This document shows positions 17,797-27,316 of a DNA stretch of 64,000 bases, piece by piece. The position numbers and the translations under genes were made by a program. How positions within the stretch are numbered: position 1 is the first letter of the stretch; the number at the start of each line of letters is the position of its first letter. The DNA is from Neobacillus endophyticus (GTDB lineage: Bacteria; Bacillota; Bacilli; Bacillales; Cytobacillaceae), in contig NZ_JABRWH010000001.1 of the NCBI RefSeq assembly GCF_013248975.1, forward strand, positions 3,802,001-3,866,000. The letters run 5' to 3'. Under the pieces are notes generated by a model. The model did no database searches. It saw only the letters and a list, made by a program, of their open reading frames with translations, and was not told the origin of the DNA.

Positions 17797-18912
17797 TTAA
17801 CACTTTCGATATGTTTTACTAAATAAAGTATACTTAGCGATCTTTTCTAAATCGGCTTCATAACCGATTCCTGGGGAGGTTGGTACGGTAATCATGCCAT
17901 CTGCTACCGTTACTTCCGGATGAATGATATCCTCGGCAAAATATAAAGAGGAGCCGGCTGTATCACCAGGTAATCTAAAACCAGGCAATGTTGTCAAAGC
18001 AATATTGTGAGCCCTTCCAATTCCAGACTCAAGCATGCCGCCGCACCACAGCGGTACGTTCCTCTCCAAACAGAAATCATGGATTCTTTTTGCTTGTGTA
18101 AGTCCGCCAACACGGCCTACTTTAATATTAATAATTTTACAGCTTTCCAGTTTAAGTGCCTTCCTTGCATCCTCTAATGAGTGAATACTTTCATCTAGAC
18201 AAACTGGTGTTTTTAGCCGTGCCTGTAAATCAGCATGGTCAATAATATCATTATGGGCCAAGGGCTGCTCAATCATCATCAGATTGTAATCATCAAGTGC
18301 AGCCAATAGCTCAATATCCGCTAGAGTGTAGGCAGAGTTCGCATCAGCCATTAGCGGAATATCAGGGAATACCTTTCGAACCTTGTCGATTAATTCAACA
18401 TCCCAGCCCGGTTTTATTTTAAGCTTAAAGCGCTTATAGCCCTCTGAACGACGCTTTTCAATGACTTCTAATGTCTCATCGATCGAATCCTTGATTCCGA
18501 TGCTGACGCCAACGTCTATTTTATCTTTCGTTCCGCCTAGTAGTCTAGCTAGGGGAGCATTCTGCTGTTTAGCGTATAGATCCCACGCTGCCATTTCCAG
18601 ACAAGCCTTTGCCATATAATTGCTTCGAATGTGGGAGAATAAATTTTCCGTCAACTCATCAGGATGGTTAAAATCTTTATTTAATAATAACGGAAGTAAA
18701 AAGTCCTCTAAAATATGCCAGTTGGTTTTAACCGTTTCTTCATTATAATAAGGTGTTGGCATGGCTACACTTTCCGCCCAGCCGGTTAACCCATCCTCAC
18801 TTTTGGCTTCGACCAGAATAAAATCCCGATCATACTCAGTTCCAAAACTGGTTGTAAACGGATATAACAAATCCATTTTCATATGCCTTAATGTTACTTG
18901 AGCTATTTTCAT
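17797..18912 (-). CDS. menC2: Enolase-superfamily N-succinylamino acid racemase / o-succinylbenzoate synthase-like
   Basis: The 371-residue protein belongs to the MLE subgroup of the enolase superfamily. The catalytic lysine pair is in [10 protein letters not shown], metal ligands are in [14 protein letters not shown] and CLDESI, and the opposite-face lysine is in [10 protein letters not shown]. Family members act as o-succinylbenzoate synthases or N-acylamino acid racemases. The neighbours decide: it is 2 bases downstream of a GNAT gene and shares an operon with an amino acid permease and an M20 amidohydrolase, not with men genes. That set matches the N-succinyl pathway described in Geobacillus for turning D- into L-amino acids. 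Racemase is therefore the preferred call. The gene symbol is provisional. Confidence 0.85.
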   Translation of the reverse strand: MKIAQVTLRHMKMDLLYPFTTSFGTEYDRDFILVEAKSEDGLTGWAESVAMPTPYYNEETVKTNWHILEDFLLPLLLNKDFNHPDELTENLFSHIRSNYMAKACLEMAAWDLYAKQQNAPLARLLGGTKDKIDVGVSIGIKDSIDETLEVIEKRRSEGYKRFKLKIKPGWDVELIDKVRKVFPDIPLMADANSAYTLADIELLAALDDYNLMMIEQPLAHNDIIDHADLQARLKTPVCLDESIHSLEDARKALKLESCKIINIKVGRVGGLTQAKRIHDFCLERNVPLWCGGMLESGIGRAHNIALTTLPGFRLPGDTAGSSLYFAEDIIHPEVTVADGMITVPTSPGIGYEADLEKIAKYTLFSKTYRKC

Positions 18913-18914
18913 TT

Positions 18915-19757
18915 CTACATCTCCTTATCACTGTTGTCTTTCCTTAGAATATAAAAGTTGACTGGGATGTCATACTGAGAATTTTTTGCAAATCCGTTAA
19001 CTTGCCATCCTTGCTTGAAAGCTTGTGAAAAAACTGTTCTAGTATTCAATCTCCAACTCATTGCAGCTTCAATATTCGTATCTTTGATGAATTGATATTG
19101 CTTTGGAATCGCTACAAAGGCAACTCCTTCATCATTAGATAGGGGAAGGGGAGAAGCAGGGATCGGATAGCCGTCTTTATGTAATTCCCATGGAGTAAGG
19201 GAATTCTTGATTAAATCTTCCAGCTCAAATTCTTCTGAACTATTTTGCTTTGAATTTCCTGCAATATGCCATTCTACTAAGAATCGATCGGAAGGAATGC
19301 CGTCATTCAGCAAATCCTCCATTTCACCATAGCAATTTTCTATATACGTCGAACTAATTCCGCCTAATTTGGCAATATTTAAATAACCGTTAACACTTTC
19401 CAACGGGTCATATGTCCAGGTAATAAGTGAGTAGCCTAATTCTATTGCCGCATCGCGCTGCGCCAGCTTTAACATCTCGCCAATCCCTTTGTTCCGGTAC
19501 TCAACATCAGTGGCTAAAATATGTGAGCAAAGATATACCGATTTTCCGTTAAAACCGGGAAAGCTGTATTGGAATGCAACCAATCTCTCGCCGTCAAAAG
19601 CACCTAAAACCAAACCGCCGTTTTTGACGGCGGTAATCGTTTGGTGTGTAGGGATGGAGTCTGCTTGTCCCCAAATTTTACTTTCCAGCTTTCTTGCTTC
19701 TTCCAGCTCTTCAATCTGATGAAGGGAACGAATCTGAATATCTTGTCCATTTGTCAT
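18915..19757 (-). CDS. GNAT-family acyltransferase (probable D-amino acid N-succinyltransferase)
   Basis: A 280-residue protein with an N-terminal GNAT fold (about residues 10-150), including the acyl-CoA binding loop [16 protein letters not shown] 19757 has AAGGGG upstream; a TTG two codons earlier is less likely. It sits directly before the racemase gene. In the Geobacillus pathway, the GNAT partner of the racemase succinylates D-amino acids using succinyl-CoA. That specificity is inferred from context; the sequence only shows the GNAT fold. Confidence 0.8.
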   Translation of the reverse strand: MTNGQDIQIRSLHQIEELEEARKLESKIWGQADSIPTHQTITAVKNGGLVLGAFDGERLVAFQYSFPGFNGKSVYLCSHILATDVEYRNKGIGEMLKLAQRDAAIELGYSLITWTYDPLESVNGYLNIAKLGGISSTYIENCYGEMEDLLNDGIPSDRFLVEWHIAGNSKQNSSEEFELEDLIKNSLTPWELHKDGYPIPASPLPLSNDEGVAFVAIPKQYQFIKDTNIEAAMSWRLNTRTVFSQAFKQGWQVNGFAKNSQYDIPVNFYILRKDNSDKEM

Positions 19758-19780
19758 TCTCAATTCCCCTTAGTAAAATT

Positions 19781-21265
19781 TTATTCCCTGCTGAAATCAC
19801 ATTCTTCTAATGGCACTAATTTTGATTTCTTTACAATTTTAAATCCGAAGTACCCTAATATAAAGAGGGGAAGTCCGATATAGGATACGGCGATTCCATA
19901 CCAATCAATTTTATTGCCAATGAATGCCTGATAATTTGTACCAAGCATAGCAATTAAGCAAAGTACGGTCGCCAGGATTGGTCCCAATGGGAACCATTTT
20001 GCCACATATGGCAGGTCGTTCATATTTTTTCCTTGTGCCTTGTAGGCTTTTCTAAAGCGTAGGTGAGTAATTGAAATACTTAACCAGGATAGGTAACCTG
20101 CTAAACCAGCAGCATTTAATAGCCAATTATAAACAGTTCCATCTCCGAACATGGATGTAAGGAAGCAAAGCATTCCAACTAGCGTTGTTGCGATAATGGC
20201 TGGAGCCGGAACGCCGCCCTTGCTAATTTTTTTCAAAAACGCAGGCGCTTTGCGCTCTTCCGCTAAAGTCCAGAGTACACGAGAGCCTACGTATAGCGCG
20301 GAGTTACCAGCAGATAGAACGGATGTCAAAATAACAGCATTCATAGCAGCAGCAGCAAATGCAAAACCAGCATGTTTGAAAACAAGTGTAAATGGACTTA
20401 CAGCAATATTCGTTATATCTGAACTTAATAGGTTTGGATCTTTATAGCTAATTAGACAGCCGATAACAAAAATGGCCAAAACGTAGAATAATAGAATCCG
20501 CCAAAAGATTTGTCGGATCGAACGCGGCATATCCTTCTCCGGATTTTCACTTTCACCGGCAGCAACACCGACCATTTCTGTCCCTTGGAAGGCAAATCCG
20601 ACAACCATAAATACACTAAATATCGATAAAATGCCGCCTTTAAATGGCGCTTCTCCTTGTGTCAATAAAGCAAATCCACCGCTATGACCACTCATAATTC
20701 CAAAAATCATCAGTAAACCAATGGCAATGAAAACAATGATAGTGACAACTTTGATAATAGAGAACCAGAACTCCGCTTCACCATAGCCTTTAACTGACAA
20801 TATATTAAGTAGAAAAATAATAGCTAGAAAACTAGCGCTCCAAACAATTCCAGGTACATGAGGGAGCCAGTATTTCATAATTAAGGATGAGGCAGACAAT
20901 TCCAAGGCAAGGATAATGGCATTGTTATACCAATAGTTCCATCCTACTGCGAATCCTAGTGCTGGGTCGACAAATCTTGATGTATAAGTACTGAAGGATC
21001 CGGAAATGGGGATAAATGCAGCCATTTCTGCCAAACTGGTCATTAGGAAATAGACCATGATCCCTGCGATTAAATAGGCAGCCAAAGCACCCCCAGGCCC
21101 GGCATCATGGATGGTAGTACCGCTAGCTAAAAACAATCCAGTTCCAATCGTACCGCCAATTGCGATCATCGTTAAATGTCTTGTTTTCAGCTTACGCTCT
21201 AAGTGCTCTTTTTGTGGAGAAGAAGATGGAACAGTTGTTTCAGATTTGCGTACAGTATTTTCCAT
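19781..21265 (-). CDS. Amino acid permease, APC superfamily
   Basis: Membrane protein of 494 residues with twelve hydrophobic helices. The N-terminus carries the amino acid transporter (AAT) signature MIAIGGTIGTGLFLASG and later AGPGGALAAYLIAG and SLAEMAAFIPISGSF. This subgroup includes lysine, asparagine and GABA permeases; substrate cannot be read from sequence. It is followed by the GNAT and racemase genes, so it likely imports the amino acid (possibly a D-form) handled by the operon. Confidence 0.92.
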   Translation of the reverse strand: MENTVRKSETTVPSSSPQKEHLERKLKTRHLTMIAIGGTIGTGLFLASGTTIHDAGPGGALAAYLIAGIMVYFLMTSLAEMAAFIPISGSFSTYTSRFVDPALGFAVGWNYWYNNAIILALELSASSLIMKYWLPHVPGIVWSASFLAIIFLLNILSVKGYGEAEFWFSIIKVVTIIVFIAIGLLMIFGIMSGHSGGFALLTQGEAPFKGGILSIFSVFMVVGFAFQGTEMVGVAAGESENPEKDMPRSIRQIFWRILLFYVLAIFVIGCLISYKDPNLLSSDITNIAVSPFTLVFKHAGFAFAAAAMNAVILTSVLSAGNSALYVGSRVLWTLAEERKAPAFLKKISKGGVPAPAIIATTLVGMLCFLTSMFGDGTVYNWLLNAAGLAGYLSWLSISITHLRFRKAYKAQGKNMNDLPYVAKWFPLGPILATVLCLIAMLGTNYQAFIGNKIDWYGIAVSYIGLPLFILGYFGFKIVKKSKLVPLEECDFSRE

Positions 21266-21279
21266 ATAACACCTCTTTT

Positions 21280-22410
21280 TTATTTTTCTAAAGCTAATAA
21301 TAGTGTTTTTGTTAAAATTTTAGCTCCATAATGGAGTGCTTCGATATTAAAATTCATCTGAGGATGATGGAGACCTGGTGCCAGACCGCAGCCTAATCCT
21401 AACATGGTAGCTGATAATTGTGGGTTCTTCGCTGTATAAAAGTGAAAATCCTCACCTCCTTGAGATATGCAGCAAGGGATAACATTTTCAGAACCAAGTA
21501 TATCTGTGATAGCGTTTTCAACAATAATAACTGCGTTTTCGTGCCGAGTGGCAGCTGGAACAAACTCTTCCACTTCGTATGAGATGGAAGCAGCTGTTTC
21601 ATGAATGACATCTTCTACGATTTGATGGGCACGTTTTTTTAGCTCATCCATTAAATCATTCGTTTGTGCCCTTGCATCAATCGAAAAATGCGCTGTTTCT
21701 GGTATAACATTCGAAACAGAATTTTCGGTTTCGAGCTGAGTCATTTTGATTGAATAGGGGACAGCTGTTTCTAATTTAATCTGTTTTAATTTTTGAACGA
21801 TTAAAGCCGCTGCTTCAATGACATTGATGCCGTCTTGTGGCCGGGCTGCATGAGCCTGTTTCCCTTTAATAGTCCCTTTAATAGTTCCTGCTGATCCGTG
21901 AATGATGATTGGGGCAGCCTTCATGTATGGGACTTCAAAATGGGGACGTACATGGACACCGAATAAATAATTGACATTTTTCAATGCACCTTCATCCATC
22001 ATCTTTAGCGCGCCTTCTCCCATTTCCTCGGCAGGCTGGAATATAAAACGAAGGGTGTATTTTGGTATAATACCGCTTGCTTTAAAGGCTAATGCAGTAT
22101 ATAACACCATTGTACTGTGGGCATCATGTCCACAAGAATGATTGGCTTTTACAACTCCATCCACTTCCTGAACAAGTGCATCCATATCAGCTCTTAAAGC
22201 GATAACCTGGTCGGATTGTCCCGGAATTTCAGCTATGAAGCCATAATGATTAGGAAAACTTTTTATATGGATTCCGGCATTTTTCAACTTTTCTTTTAAA
22301 TACAAAGAAGTTTTTTGCTCGTGCCAGCTTGGTTCTGCTAGATCATGAAGAGTATGGTAAGTTTGAAAAATAGACTCTTTGTTTTGCTCAATATATTGTA
22401 GCTGGTTCAT
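21280..22410 (-). CDS. M20 family N-acyl-L-amino acid amidohydrolase
   Basis: Zinc-dependent cytosolic deacylase of 376 residues. Metal-binding and catalytic motifs include HSCGHDAHS, FQPAEEMGEGA and a C-terminal GGEDFHFY. In the operon with racemase and GNAT enzyme it would remove the succinyl group from the L-isomer and so make the D-to-L conversion irreversible. Single-gene homologues are annotated as hippurate hydrolase or aminoacylase. The role is inferred from context, the fold is clear. Confidence 0.88.
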   Translation of the reverse strand: MNQLQYIEQNKESIFQTYHTLHDLAEPSWHEQKTSLYLKEKLKNAGIHIKSFPNHYGFIAEIPGQSDQVIALRADMDALVQEVDGVVKANHSCGHDAHSTMVLYTALAFKASGIIPKYTLRFIFQPAEEMGEGALKMMDEGALKNVNYLFGVHVRPHFEVPYMKAAPIIIHGSAGTIKGTIKGKQAHAARPQDGINVIEAAALIVQKLKQIKLETAVPYSIKMTQLETENSVSNVIPETAHFSIDARAQTNDLMDELKKRAHQIVEDVIHETAASISYEVEEFVPAATRHENAVIIVENAITDILGSENVIPCCISQGGEDFHFYTAKNPQLSATMLGLGCGLAPGLHHPQMNFNIEALHYGAKILTKTLLLALEK

Positions 22411-22440
22411 TATGTTCCACCTCTTGATGTATAAAAATAG

Positions 22441-23289
22441 TTATTCAGTAAATACGTTGAAGCTGGAATACATCTTTTCTAATTTTTGTTGATGTGTTTG
22501 AATCCGTTCCTGATCTTTTTCGTAGATTCCCTCGATGATTAGGTCAACCAAGGTTATAATTGAAGCGATCGAATTGCTTCCTGTTTCTACGCTTTCTTCT
22601 GTTGTTAGGATGATATCTGCAAATCTGCCTACAGGTGATAGAAGTCGATCAGTAATGGCGATTAAGCAAAAGCCATTTTCCGCGGCATACTCAGCCAATT
22701 TAATCGTGCAGTTAGAGTATCTTGGAAAAGAGAAAACAACAATAACTGAATTATTGGTAAGGTTTGCAACTTTTTCGAATATGTCATCTGTTGGCGCGCA
22801 TAATGTTACATGATCTCTTATGGTGCCAAGCATATAGGAAAACCAATAAGCAGCTGCATGTGATAGCATATGACCTGCGATTAGAACTTGATCTGCTTTT
22901 ATAAGCGTATCAACAGCTTTCCATATTTCATCAATATTAGTCCGATTTAATAATTGTTTTAAAATATGAATCTCATTTAAAATCAATTTCTTGAATGGAT
23001 CACTAGAACGGGTCGGCATCATAGTGAAATTGCTTTGGTCTGCTTGGTTTTTGAGTAATAACTCTTCCTGAATGATGTTTTGCATTTCACTGAAGCTTTC
23101 AAACCCCAAGGAATACGAAAGGCGAATGACTGTGGTTTCACTAACAGCTGCTTGTCTACCTATTTGAAATGCCGTTTTAAAGGCAGCTTGGTTAAGGTTT
23201 TCCATTAAGTATTTAGCTACTTTTTTTTGACCTGCTGATAGATCGGGGAATTTCTCTTTAACCAATTGCTTAAAAGGAGTTTGTTCCAT
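22441..23289 (-). CDS. RpiR/MurR-family transcriptional regulator
   Basis: A 282-residue regulator with an N-terminal helix-turn-helix (about 1-75, with SETTVIRLSYSLGFESFSEM) and a C-terminal SIS domain (about 125-260, with FSFPRYSNCT and ITDRLLSPVG). SIS domains usually sense phosphosugars, but here the regulator heads an amino-acid conversion operon. It is 30 bases upstream of the amidohydrolase gene on the same strand, and a palindrome lies just upstream of its own start. Confidence 0.9.
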   Translation of the reverse strand: MEQTPFKQLVKEKFPDLSAGQKKVAKYLMENLNQAAFKTAFQIGRQAAVSETTVIRLSYSLGFESFSEMQNIIQEELLLKNQADQSNFTMMPTRSSDPFKKLILNEIHILKQLLNRTNIDEIWKAVDTLIKADQVLIAGHMLSHAAAYWFSYMLGTIRDHVTLCAPTDDIFEKVANLTNNSVIVVFSFPRYSNCTIKLAEYAAENGFCLIAITDRLLSPVGRFADIILTTEESVETGSNSIASIITLVDLIIEGIYEKDQERIQTHQQKLEKMYSSFNVFTE

Positions 23290-23306
23290 TCCGTCACCCT
23301 TTCAAG

Positions 23307-23326
23307 AATGAAGGAAATCCTTCATT
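23307..23326. promoter_or_regulatory. Palindromic operator candidate before the RpiR gene
   Basis: AATGAAGGA and TCCTTCATT form perfect 9-base arms around two A. It lies 17 bases upstream of the regulator start on the minus strand, so it is a candidate autoregulatory site. It could instead act as a leader hairpin. Confidence 0.4.
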
Positions 23327-23501
23327 TGGAAAATATGTTGCAGGAAAAACTTTATTCAAAAATACCTTATCACAAATTTGTCAAAAATAGAAGGAGATTT
23401 TACACTTTTTAGACAATTAATATTTTTAAAAATAATTCAAAAAACTGGAACACAACTGTGGGATCGTCGATAATAGAATAAAATGAATGTAGGTGAAGGA
23501 A

Positions 23502-24074
23502 ATGAATAGATGCGGCTGGGTCAATCAGGACCCATTATATCTTGCCTATCACGACCATGAATGGGGAGTGCCGATTTATGAAGATCGGCTGTTGTTTGAA
23601 TATTTAAATTTGGAAGGGGCACAGGCAGGACTAAGCTGGTATACCATTCTAAAGAAACGGGAGAATTACCGAGAAGCTTTTGATCATTTTAATCCCGAAA
23701 AAATCGTGAATTATGATCAAAAGAAAGTGGAGGAATTGCTGCAAAATGAAGGCATCGTCAGGAACAAGCTGAAAATAAATGCGGTGATTACGAATGCCCA
23801 CGCATTTCTTAAAATTGTTGATGAATTTGGTTCTTTTAGTGATTATATTTGGTCATTTGTCGAAGGAAAGACAATCCAAAATCACTTCAAAGACTTATCG
23901 GAAGTTCCATCAAAGACAGAGCTTAGTGATCTTCTAAGTAAAGAACTAAAAAAGCGAGGCTTTAAATTTGTCGGATCGACGATCTGTTATTCTTTTATGC
24001 AGGCAGTGGGAATGGTAAATGACCATGTTATGAGCTGCGATTGTTATAAACAGATGGTCAACCTCCATAAATAA
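23502..24074 (+). CDS. tag: DNA-3-methyladenine glycosylase I
   Basis: Removes 3-methyladenine from alkylated DNA. The 190-residue product has the Tag zinc ligands: the N-terminal MNRCGWV cysteine, the HDHEWG histidine, and the C-terminal HVMSCDCY. The substrate pocket region AQAGLSWYTILKKRENYR is intact. ATG 23502 follows AGGTGAAGGA; an upstream GTG is unlikely. It is divergent from the RpiR operon and stands alone. Confidence 0.96.
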   Translation: MNRCGWVNQDPLYLAYHDHEWGVPIYEDRLLFEYLNLEGAQAGLSWYTILKKRENYREAFDHFNPEKIVNYDQKKVEELLQNEGIVRNKLKINAVITNAHAFLKIVDEFGSFSDYIWSFVEGKTIQNHFKDLSEVPSKTELSDLLSKELKKRGFKFVGSTICYSFMQAVGMVNDHVMSCDCYKQMVNLHK

Positions 24075-24130
24075 AAAACTTTGCTCACCTAGTTGATTCG
24101 AGCAGAAATCAATTAACTTAAAAAAACCAT

Positions 24131-24172
24131 AAAAAAGCGATGTCCACTTTACAAGGGTGACATCGCTTTTTT
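24131..24172. terminator. Bidirectional terminator between tag and a small minus-strand gene
   Basis: AAAAAAGCGATGTC and GACATCGCTTTTTT form a 14-bp stem with T runs in both directions. It serves tag on the plus strand and the small gene ending at 24177 on the minus strand. Confidence 0.9.
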
Positions 24173-24176
24173 AGTT

Positions 24177-24353
24177 TCAATGATTACTACTAGGTTTATC
24201 AAGGATAAAATCAGATGCAGGAATGGGAATGATTTTTCCTCCGATTTGAACGTGAACGGTATCGTTGAAAATGGCTTTGACGATTCCTTTTAAGGAGATT
24301 GTAGAATTAACAGAGATTTTCTTGGATTCTTTTTCGTTGGCCACATAAATCAA
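24177..24353 (-). CDS. Small conserved protein, paralogue of the 25901-26074 product
   Basis: A 58-residue protein read from a TTG start at 24353 with AAAGGTG just upstream. It is nearly the same as the product at 25901-26074 over the segment KKI(S/A)VNSTISLKGIVKAIFN and the following DTVHVQIGGKII. The alternating hydrophobic pattern suggests a small beta-barrel; a resemblance to DUF2187-like small proteins is only a guess. It diverges from the TetR gene, with a palindromic operator candidate between them. Function unknown. It has no ATG and is easily missed. Confidence 0.75.
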   Translation of the reverse strand: MIYVANEKESKKISVNSTISLKGIVKAIFNDTVHVQIGGKIIPIPASDFILDKPSSNH

Positions 24354-24502
24354 CACCTTTCAAAGATATCGAATGAAAGAAAAATAAGAATAGTTTTGTA
24401 TCATATATAATTCGAAGGCATCGAGGAAATTCCTTCATGTTTTAGAAGAGATCGATAAATAAATTGAATAATCGGTGTGGTTCCAAATAAAAAAATAAAA
24501 CA

Positions 24503-24527
24503 TGAACTATAGTTCAAGTATTACATG
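24503..24527. promoter_or_regulatory. Operator candidate, copy 1 (TetR/small gene intergenic)
   Basis: The perfect palindrome TGAACTATAGTTCA (24503-24516) runs into TAGTTCAAGTATTACATG (24510-24527). A 17/18 match to the latter lies at 27324-27341 upstream of the phosphoesterase gene. Position between divergent genes and shared sequence suggest a TetR operator. Confidence 0.5.
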
Positions 24528-24607
24528 CTAATGACAACTTGTCAATATAAAAGGTGAATAATGATTCATGTTTGGTGCTTGTGTTATGATAGGAAGGAGG
24601 TGGTAAT

Positions 24608-25261
24608 ATGTCAGATCAAGCTGACCTTCTTGTTGGTTCATTTCCATTTGTCCCTAAACAAGAACGGGCCCAACAAAAAAGAAATGCACTGCTTAATAGT
24701 GGACGAACATTATTTATCTTAAAAGGATACGAACAGACAACAGCTAAGGAAATTGCTTCACATGCAGGAGTGGCAGTGGGGACCTTTTATCGCTATTTTT
24801 CAGATAAACGGCAGCTTTTACTAGCTCTTTTGGAGGATCAATTGGACAAATTGCTGCCGCCGGAGCCAAGCTGGTTAGCCCATGATCCTGAATTGTTGCT
24901 AACAACAATGTTGGAAAAGCATTTTGAGCGGCTGAACCAGTTGGGGATACATCGAGTCCTGACAGAATTAATAATGAAGGATTCAGAGCTTGCTGAGGTT
25001 TTTCGTACAGCGAAAAGAAAAATTCACGCTAAAATTTTAGCAGGTTTAATTAAGGCATTTGATCACGGTTTAACCTGGAGAGATTTGGATTTGGAGACTG
25101 TCACATGGTCGTTGATCGTATTGGTTGAAAATGTTCAGGAAAAAGAATGTCAAAGTGGAATTCCAGCTAATTATCAAGAGATCGCAAAGGTTATTTGCCG
25201 TATGGTTTTTCCGCCGCAAGTTATAATCGAATTGAAAACCAAAAATATTACTAACATTTAA
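24608..25261 (+). CDS. TetR-family transcriptional regulator
   Basis: A 217-residue regulator with an N-terminal TetR helix-turn-helix at about residues 20-65 (TAKEIASHAGVAVGTFYRYF) and a divergent ligand-binding domain. ATG 24608 follows AGGAAGGAGGTGG. It is divergent from a small protein gene whose paralogue lies 1.7 kb away, and both loci share a palindromic upstream motif. Local regulation of these units is inferred; the ligand is not known. Confidence 0.93.
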   Translation: MSDQADLLVGSFPFVPKQERAQQKRNALLNSGRTLFILKGYEQTTAKEIASHAGVAVGTFYRYFSDKRQLLLALLEDQLDKLLPPEPSWLAHDPELLLTTMLEKHFERLNQLGIHRVLTELIMKDSELAEVFRTAKRKIHAKILAGLIKAFDHGLTWRDLDLETVTWSLIVLVENVQEKECQSGIPANYQEIAKVICRMVFPPQVIIELKTKNITNI

Positions 25262-25268
25262 GTTGAGT

Positions 25269-25298
25269 CTAAATATATTCTAGGATGGATATATTTAG
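25269..25298. other. AT-rich stem-loop between TetR and CBS genes
   Basis: CTAAATATAT and ATATATTTAG form perfect 10-base arms around a 10-base loop, 8 bases after the TetR stop. No T run follows, so it may be an operator or an mRNA-stabilising hairpin. Confidence 0.35.
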
Positions 25299-25375
25299 AA
25301 CAGATGTTTTATCGAAATAGATTACTTCCTTCAAGAGGGAATGGTAGAACCTTTTAGTAAATGAGAGTGGTGAAA

Positions 25376-25840
25376 ATGATGGCAGTGAAAGATTTTATGA
25401 TTACCGATGTCATTTCTTCAAAACCAACAGATACCATAAAAGACGTCATGAAGTTACTTGTAGAGAAAAGAATTGGCGGTGTTCCAATTGTTGACGATGA
25501 TGGCAAACTCCGTGGCATTGTTACGGATGGCGATATTTTAAGAATGATAAGACCAAAGGATCGGCAAATAGTAGATTATTTTTCTTTTGCGATGCTTTTA
25601 GAGGAAGAAGACTTGGAGCATCGGTTAATTGAAGTGGCGAATCAATCTATTATGAAAATTGCCAGAACAGATCGTATTGTCACCGTCCATCCGGAAGACG
25701 ATATGAAAAAGGTTGTTATTCTTTTATCAAAGCATCATTTTAAAAAACTGCCTGTTATTGATCGAAGCCAGCATGTTGTTGGTGTCATAAGCAGGGGGAT
25801 GCCATACGGGATATTCAATGTTCCATCTTATCGAATTTGA
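25376..25840 (+). CDS. CBS-domain pair protein
   Basis: A 154-residue cytoplasmic protein made of two CBS motifs (about 6-60 and 90-150), with KRIGGVPIVDDDGKLRGIVTDGDIL and KLPVIDRSQHVVGVISRG. Such stand-alone pairs bind adenine nucleotides and act as sensors. ATG 25376 follows GAGAGTGGTGA; an in-frame ATG at 25361 is the alternative. It is followed by a strong terminator and may form its own transcription unit. Confidence 0.88.
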   Translation: MMAVKDFMITDVISSKPTDTIKDVMKLLVEKRIGGVPIVDDDGKLRGIVTDGDILRMIRPKDRQIVDYFSFAMLLEEEDLEHRLIEVANQSIMKIARTDRIVTVHPEDDMKKVVILLSKHHFKKLPVIDRSQHVVGVISRGMPYGIFNVPSYRI

Positions 25841-25851
25841 AATAATGAAAT

Positions 25852-25888
25852 AACAGCCCGATACATCAGTGAGGTACCGGGCTGTTTG
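25852..25888. terminator. Terminator after the CBS gene
   Basis: AACAGCCCG and CGGGCTGTT form a 9-bp stem with short T runs on either strand. It lies between the convergent CBS gene and the small minus-strand gene. Confidence 0.8.
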
Positions 25889-25900
25889 AATATCAATTTA

Positions 25901-26074
25901 TTATGATTGAACAGGTTTTTCCAACAAGAATTCCGAGGTTGGAATGGTAATAATTTTACCGCCAATTTGTACATGAACGGTATCGTTAAAAATAGCTTTT
26001 ACTATGCCTTTTAAAGATATGGTTGAGTTTACTGCGATTTTTTTAGATTCAGATTGCTTTGCCAAATGAATCAA
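25901..26074 (-). CDS. Small conserved protein, paralogue of the 24177-24353 product
   Basis: A 57-residue protein. The TTG start at 26074 is placed at the same point as in its paralogue, again with AAAGGTG before it; the open frame extends further upstream without a good ribosome site. It is downstream of the phosphoesterase gene on the same strand, 75 bases away. A 14-base palindrome TATATCCGGATATA lies in that gap at 26105-26118. Function unknown. Confidence 0.75.
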   Translation of the reverse strand: MIHLAKQSESKKIAVNSTISLKGIVKAIFNDTVHVQIGGKIITIPTSEFLLEKPVQS

Positions 26075-26149
26075 CACCTTTATTAAAAAATGTATGAACA
26101 TATTATATCCGGATATACGGAAATTTGCGAGCTATTTGATGTTAAATCT

Positions 26150-27268
26150 TTATGACTTTTCACGAAATGTTATGTCAATTTGAATCACTTCTGACCGACT
26201 GCCGATTCTCAGTGGTGGTCCCCAAAAACCAAACCCTGAAGAAACAATAGCATGAAGCTGATTCTTTTTGAGATATCCCCAATCAAGTTCAAACATTCTT
26301 TTTGTGATTAAATGGTTAGGCGCCATTTGGCCTCGATGCGTATGTCCTGAAAGCAGCAGATCAACACCGCTTCTTTCTGCCAATGTTAGCTCCGCAGGCT
26401 GATGATCCATCATAATGATGGGAAGATTCACATCTGCCTCTTTTAATAATTCCTGTATAGGCATTCTTTGAATATCGGTTTTATCTTTGCGCCCGACAAG
26501 ATAAAAGCTATTTTCAATTTTAATGATTTGATCGAGCATTATGTTGATATCGATACGCGCCATTTCCTTTAGAAACCCAGGAATATCTCCGCCATAATAC
26601 TCATGGTTTCCCAATACACCATATATGCCTAGTGGTGCCTTAAGTTGCTTCATGATTTCTCCCATGTTTTTTTGAATAAATGGTTTAGGATCATCATCAA
26701 CAATATCGCCAGGAAATAGGATCAAGTCTGGTTTAATGATATTTATTTCACGGACAAGTCTTTTTACATGTGAGATCCCTGAAAGTCTCCCAAAGTGCAT
26801 ATCTGATGCCATGGCAATTCTAAGTGATGGAAGTTTGGCAGCATGTTTTGGAATTTGAATGGAATACTTTCGTACAACGGGGCTATATGCATTATAAATA
26901 CCATATATAAACAATAGTATTAGAGCAGTAAAGACGATTCCTCCACTCCAATCTATGACGAATGCGGAGGGGAGACCCATAAAAATGCAAAGCAAACCAA
27001 GAAAATTGGCAACAGGAAGCAAAAGTATTGCATATTGCATCACGCCAAACCAGAAGGAACCAATTAATTTAAAGATGGACCAGTGCTTCAAAAAGTGCCC
27101 AATTATATAAGAATAAGCAATTACTCCCACAATGGCGCCGAAAATCCATTGATCCTGAAACCCCCATAAAGTATGAAACCAAATCCAAGTATTCCAACCA
27201 ATGTAAAATGTTAAGGCACTGTAGAGAACAATAATAGTGAGGAAATTAACAATAGATCGTGATTTCAT
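26150..27268 (-). CDS. Membrane-anchored metallophosphoesterase
   Basis: A 372-residue protein. Four N-terminal hydrophobic helices (about residues 5-130) precede a calcineurin-like phosphoesterase domain with all metal motifs: DMHFGRL, GDIVDD, GNHEYYG, DHQP and HTHRGQ. The domain resembles B. subtilis YkuE but with a larger membrane anchor. ATG 27268 follows AAGGAGAT. It may act on a lipid or exported phosphoester; substrate unknown. Upstream lies the second copy of the TetR-type operator motif. Confidence 0.9.
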   Translation of the reverse strand: MKSRSIVNFLTIIVLYSALTFYIGWNTWIWFHTLWGFQDQWIFGAIVGVIAYSYIIGHFLKHWSIFKLIGSFWFGVMQYAILLLPVANFLGLLCIFMGLPSAFVIDWSGGIVFTALILLFIYGIYNAYSPVVRKYSIQIPKHAAKLPSLRIAMASDMHFGRLSGISHVKRLVREINIIKPDLILFPGDIVDDDPKPFIQKNMGEIMKQLKAPLGIYGVLGNHEYYGGDIPGFLKEMARIDINIMLDQIIKIENSFYLVGRKDKTDIQRMPIQELLKEADVNLPIIMMDHQPAELTLAERSGVDLLLSGHTHRGQMAPNHLITKRMFELDWGYLKKNQLHAIVSSGFGFWGPPLRIGSRSEVIQIDITFREKS

Positions 27269-27316
27269 TGATATCTCCTTAATAATGTGGTTTTCATATA
27301 TTAAAAGAAAAAAAGA

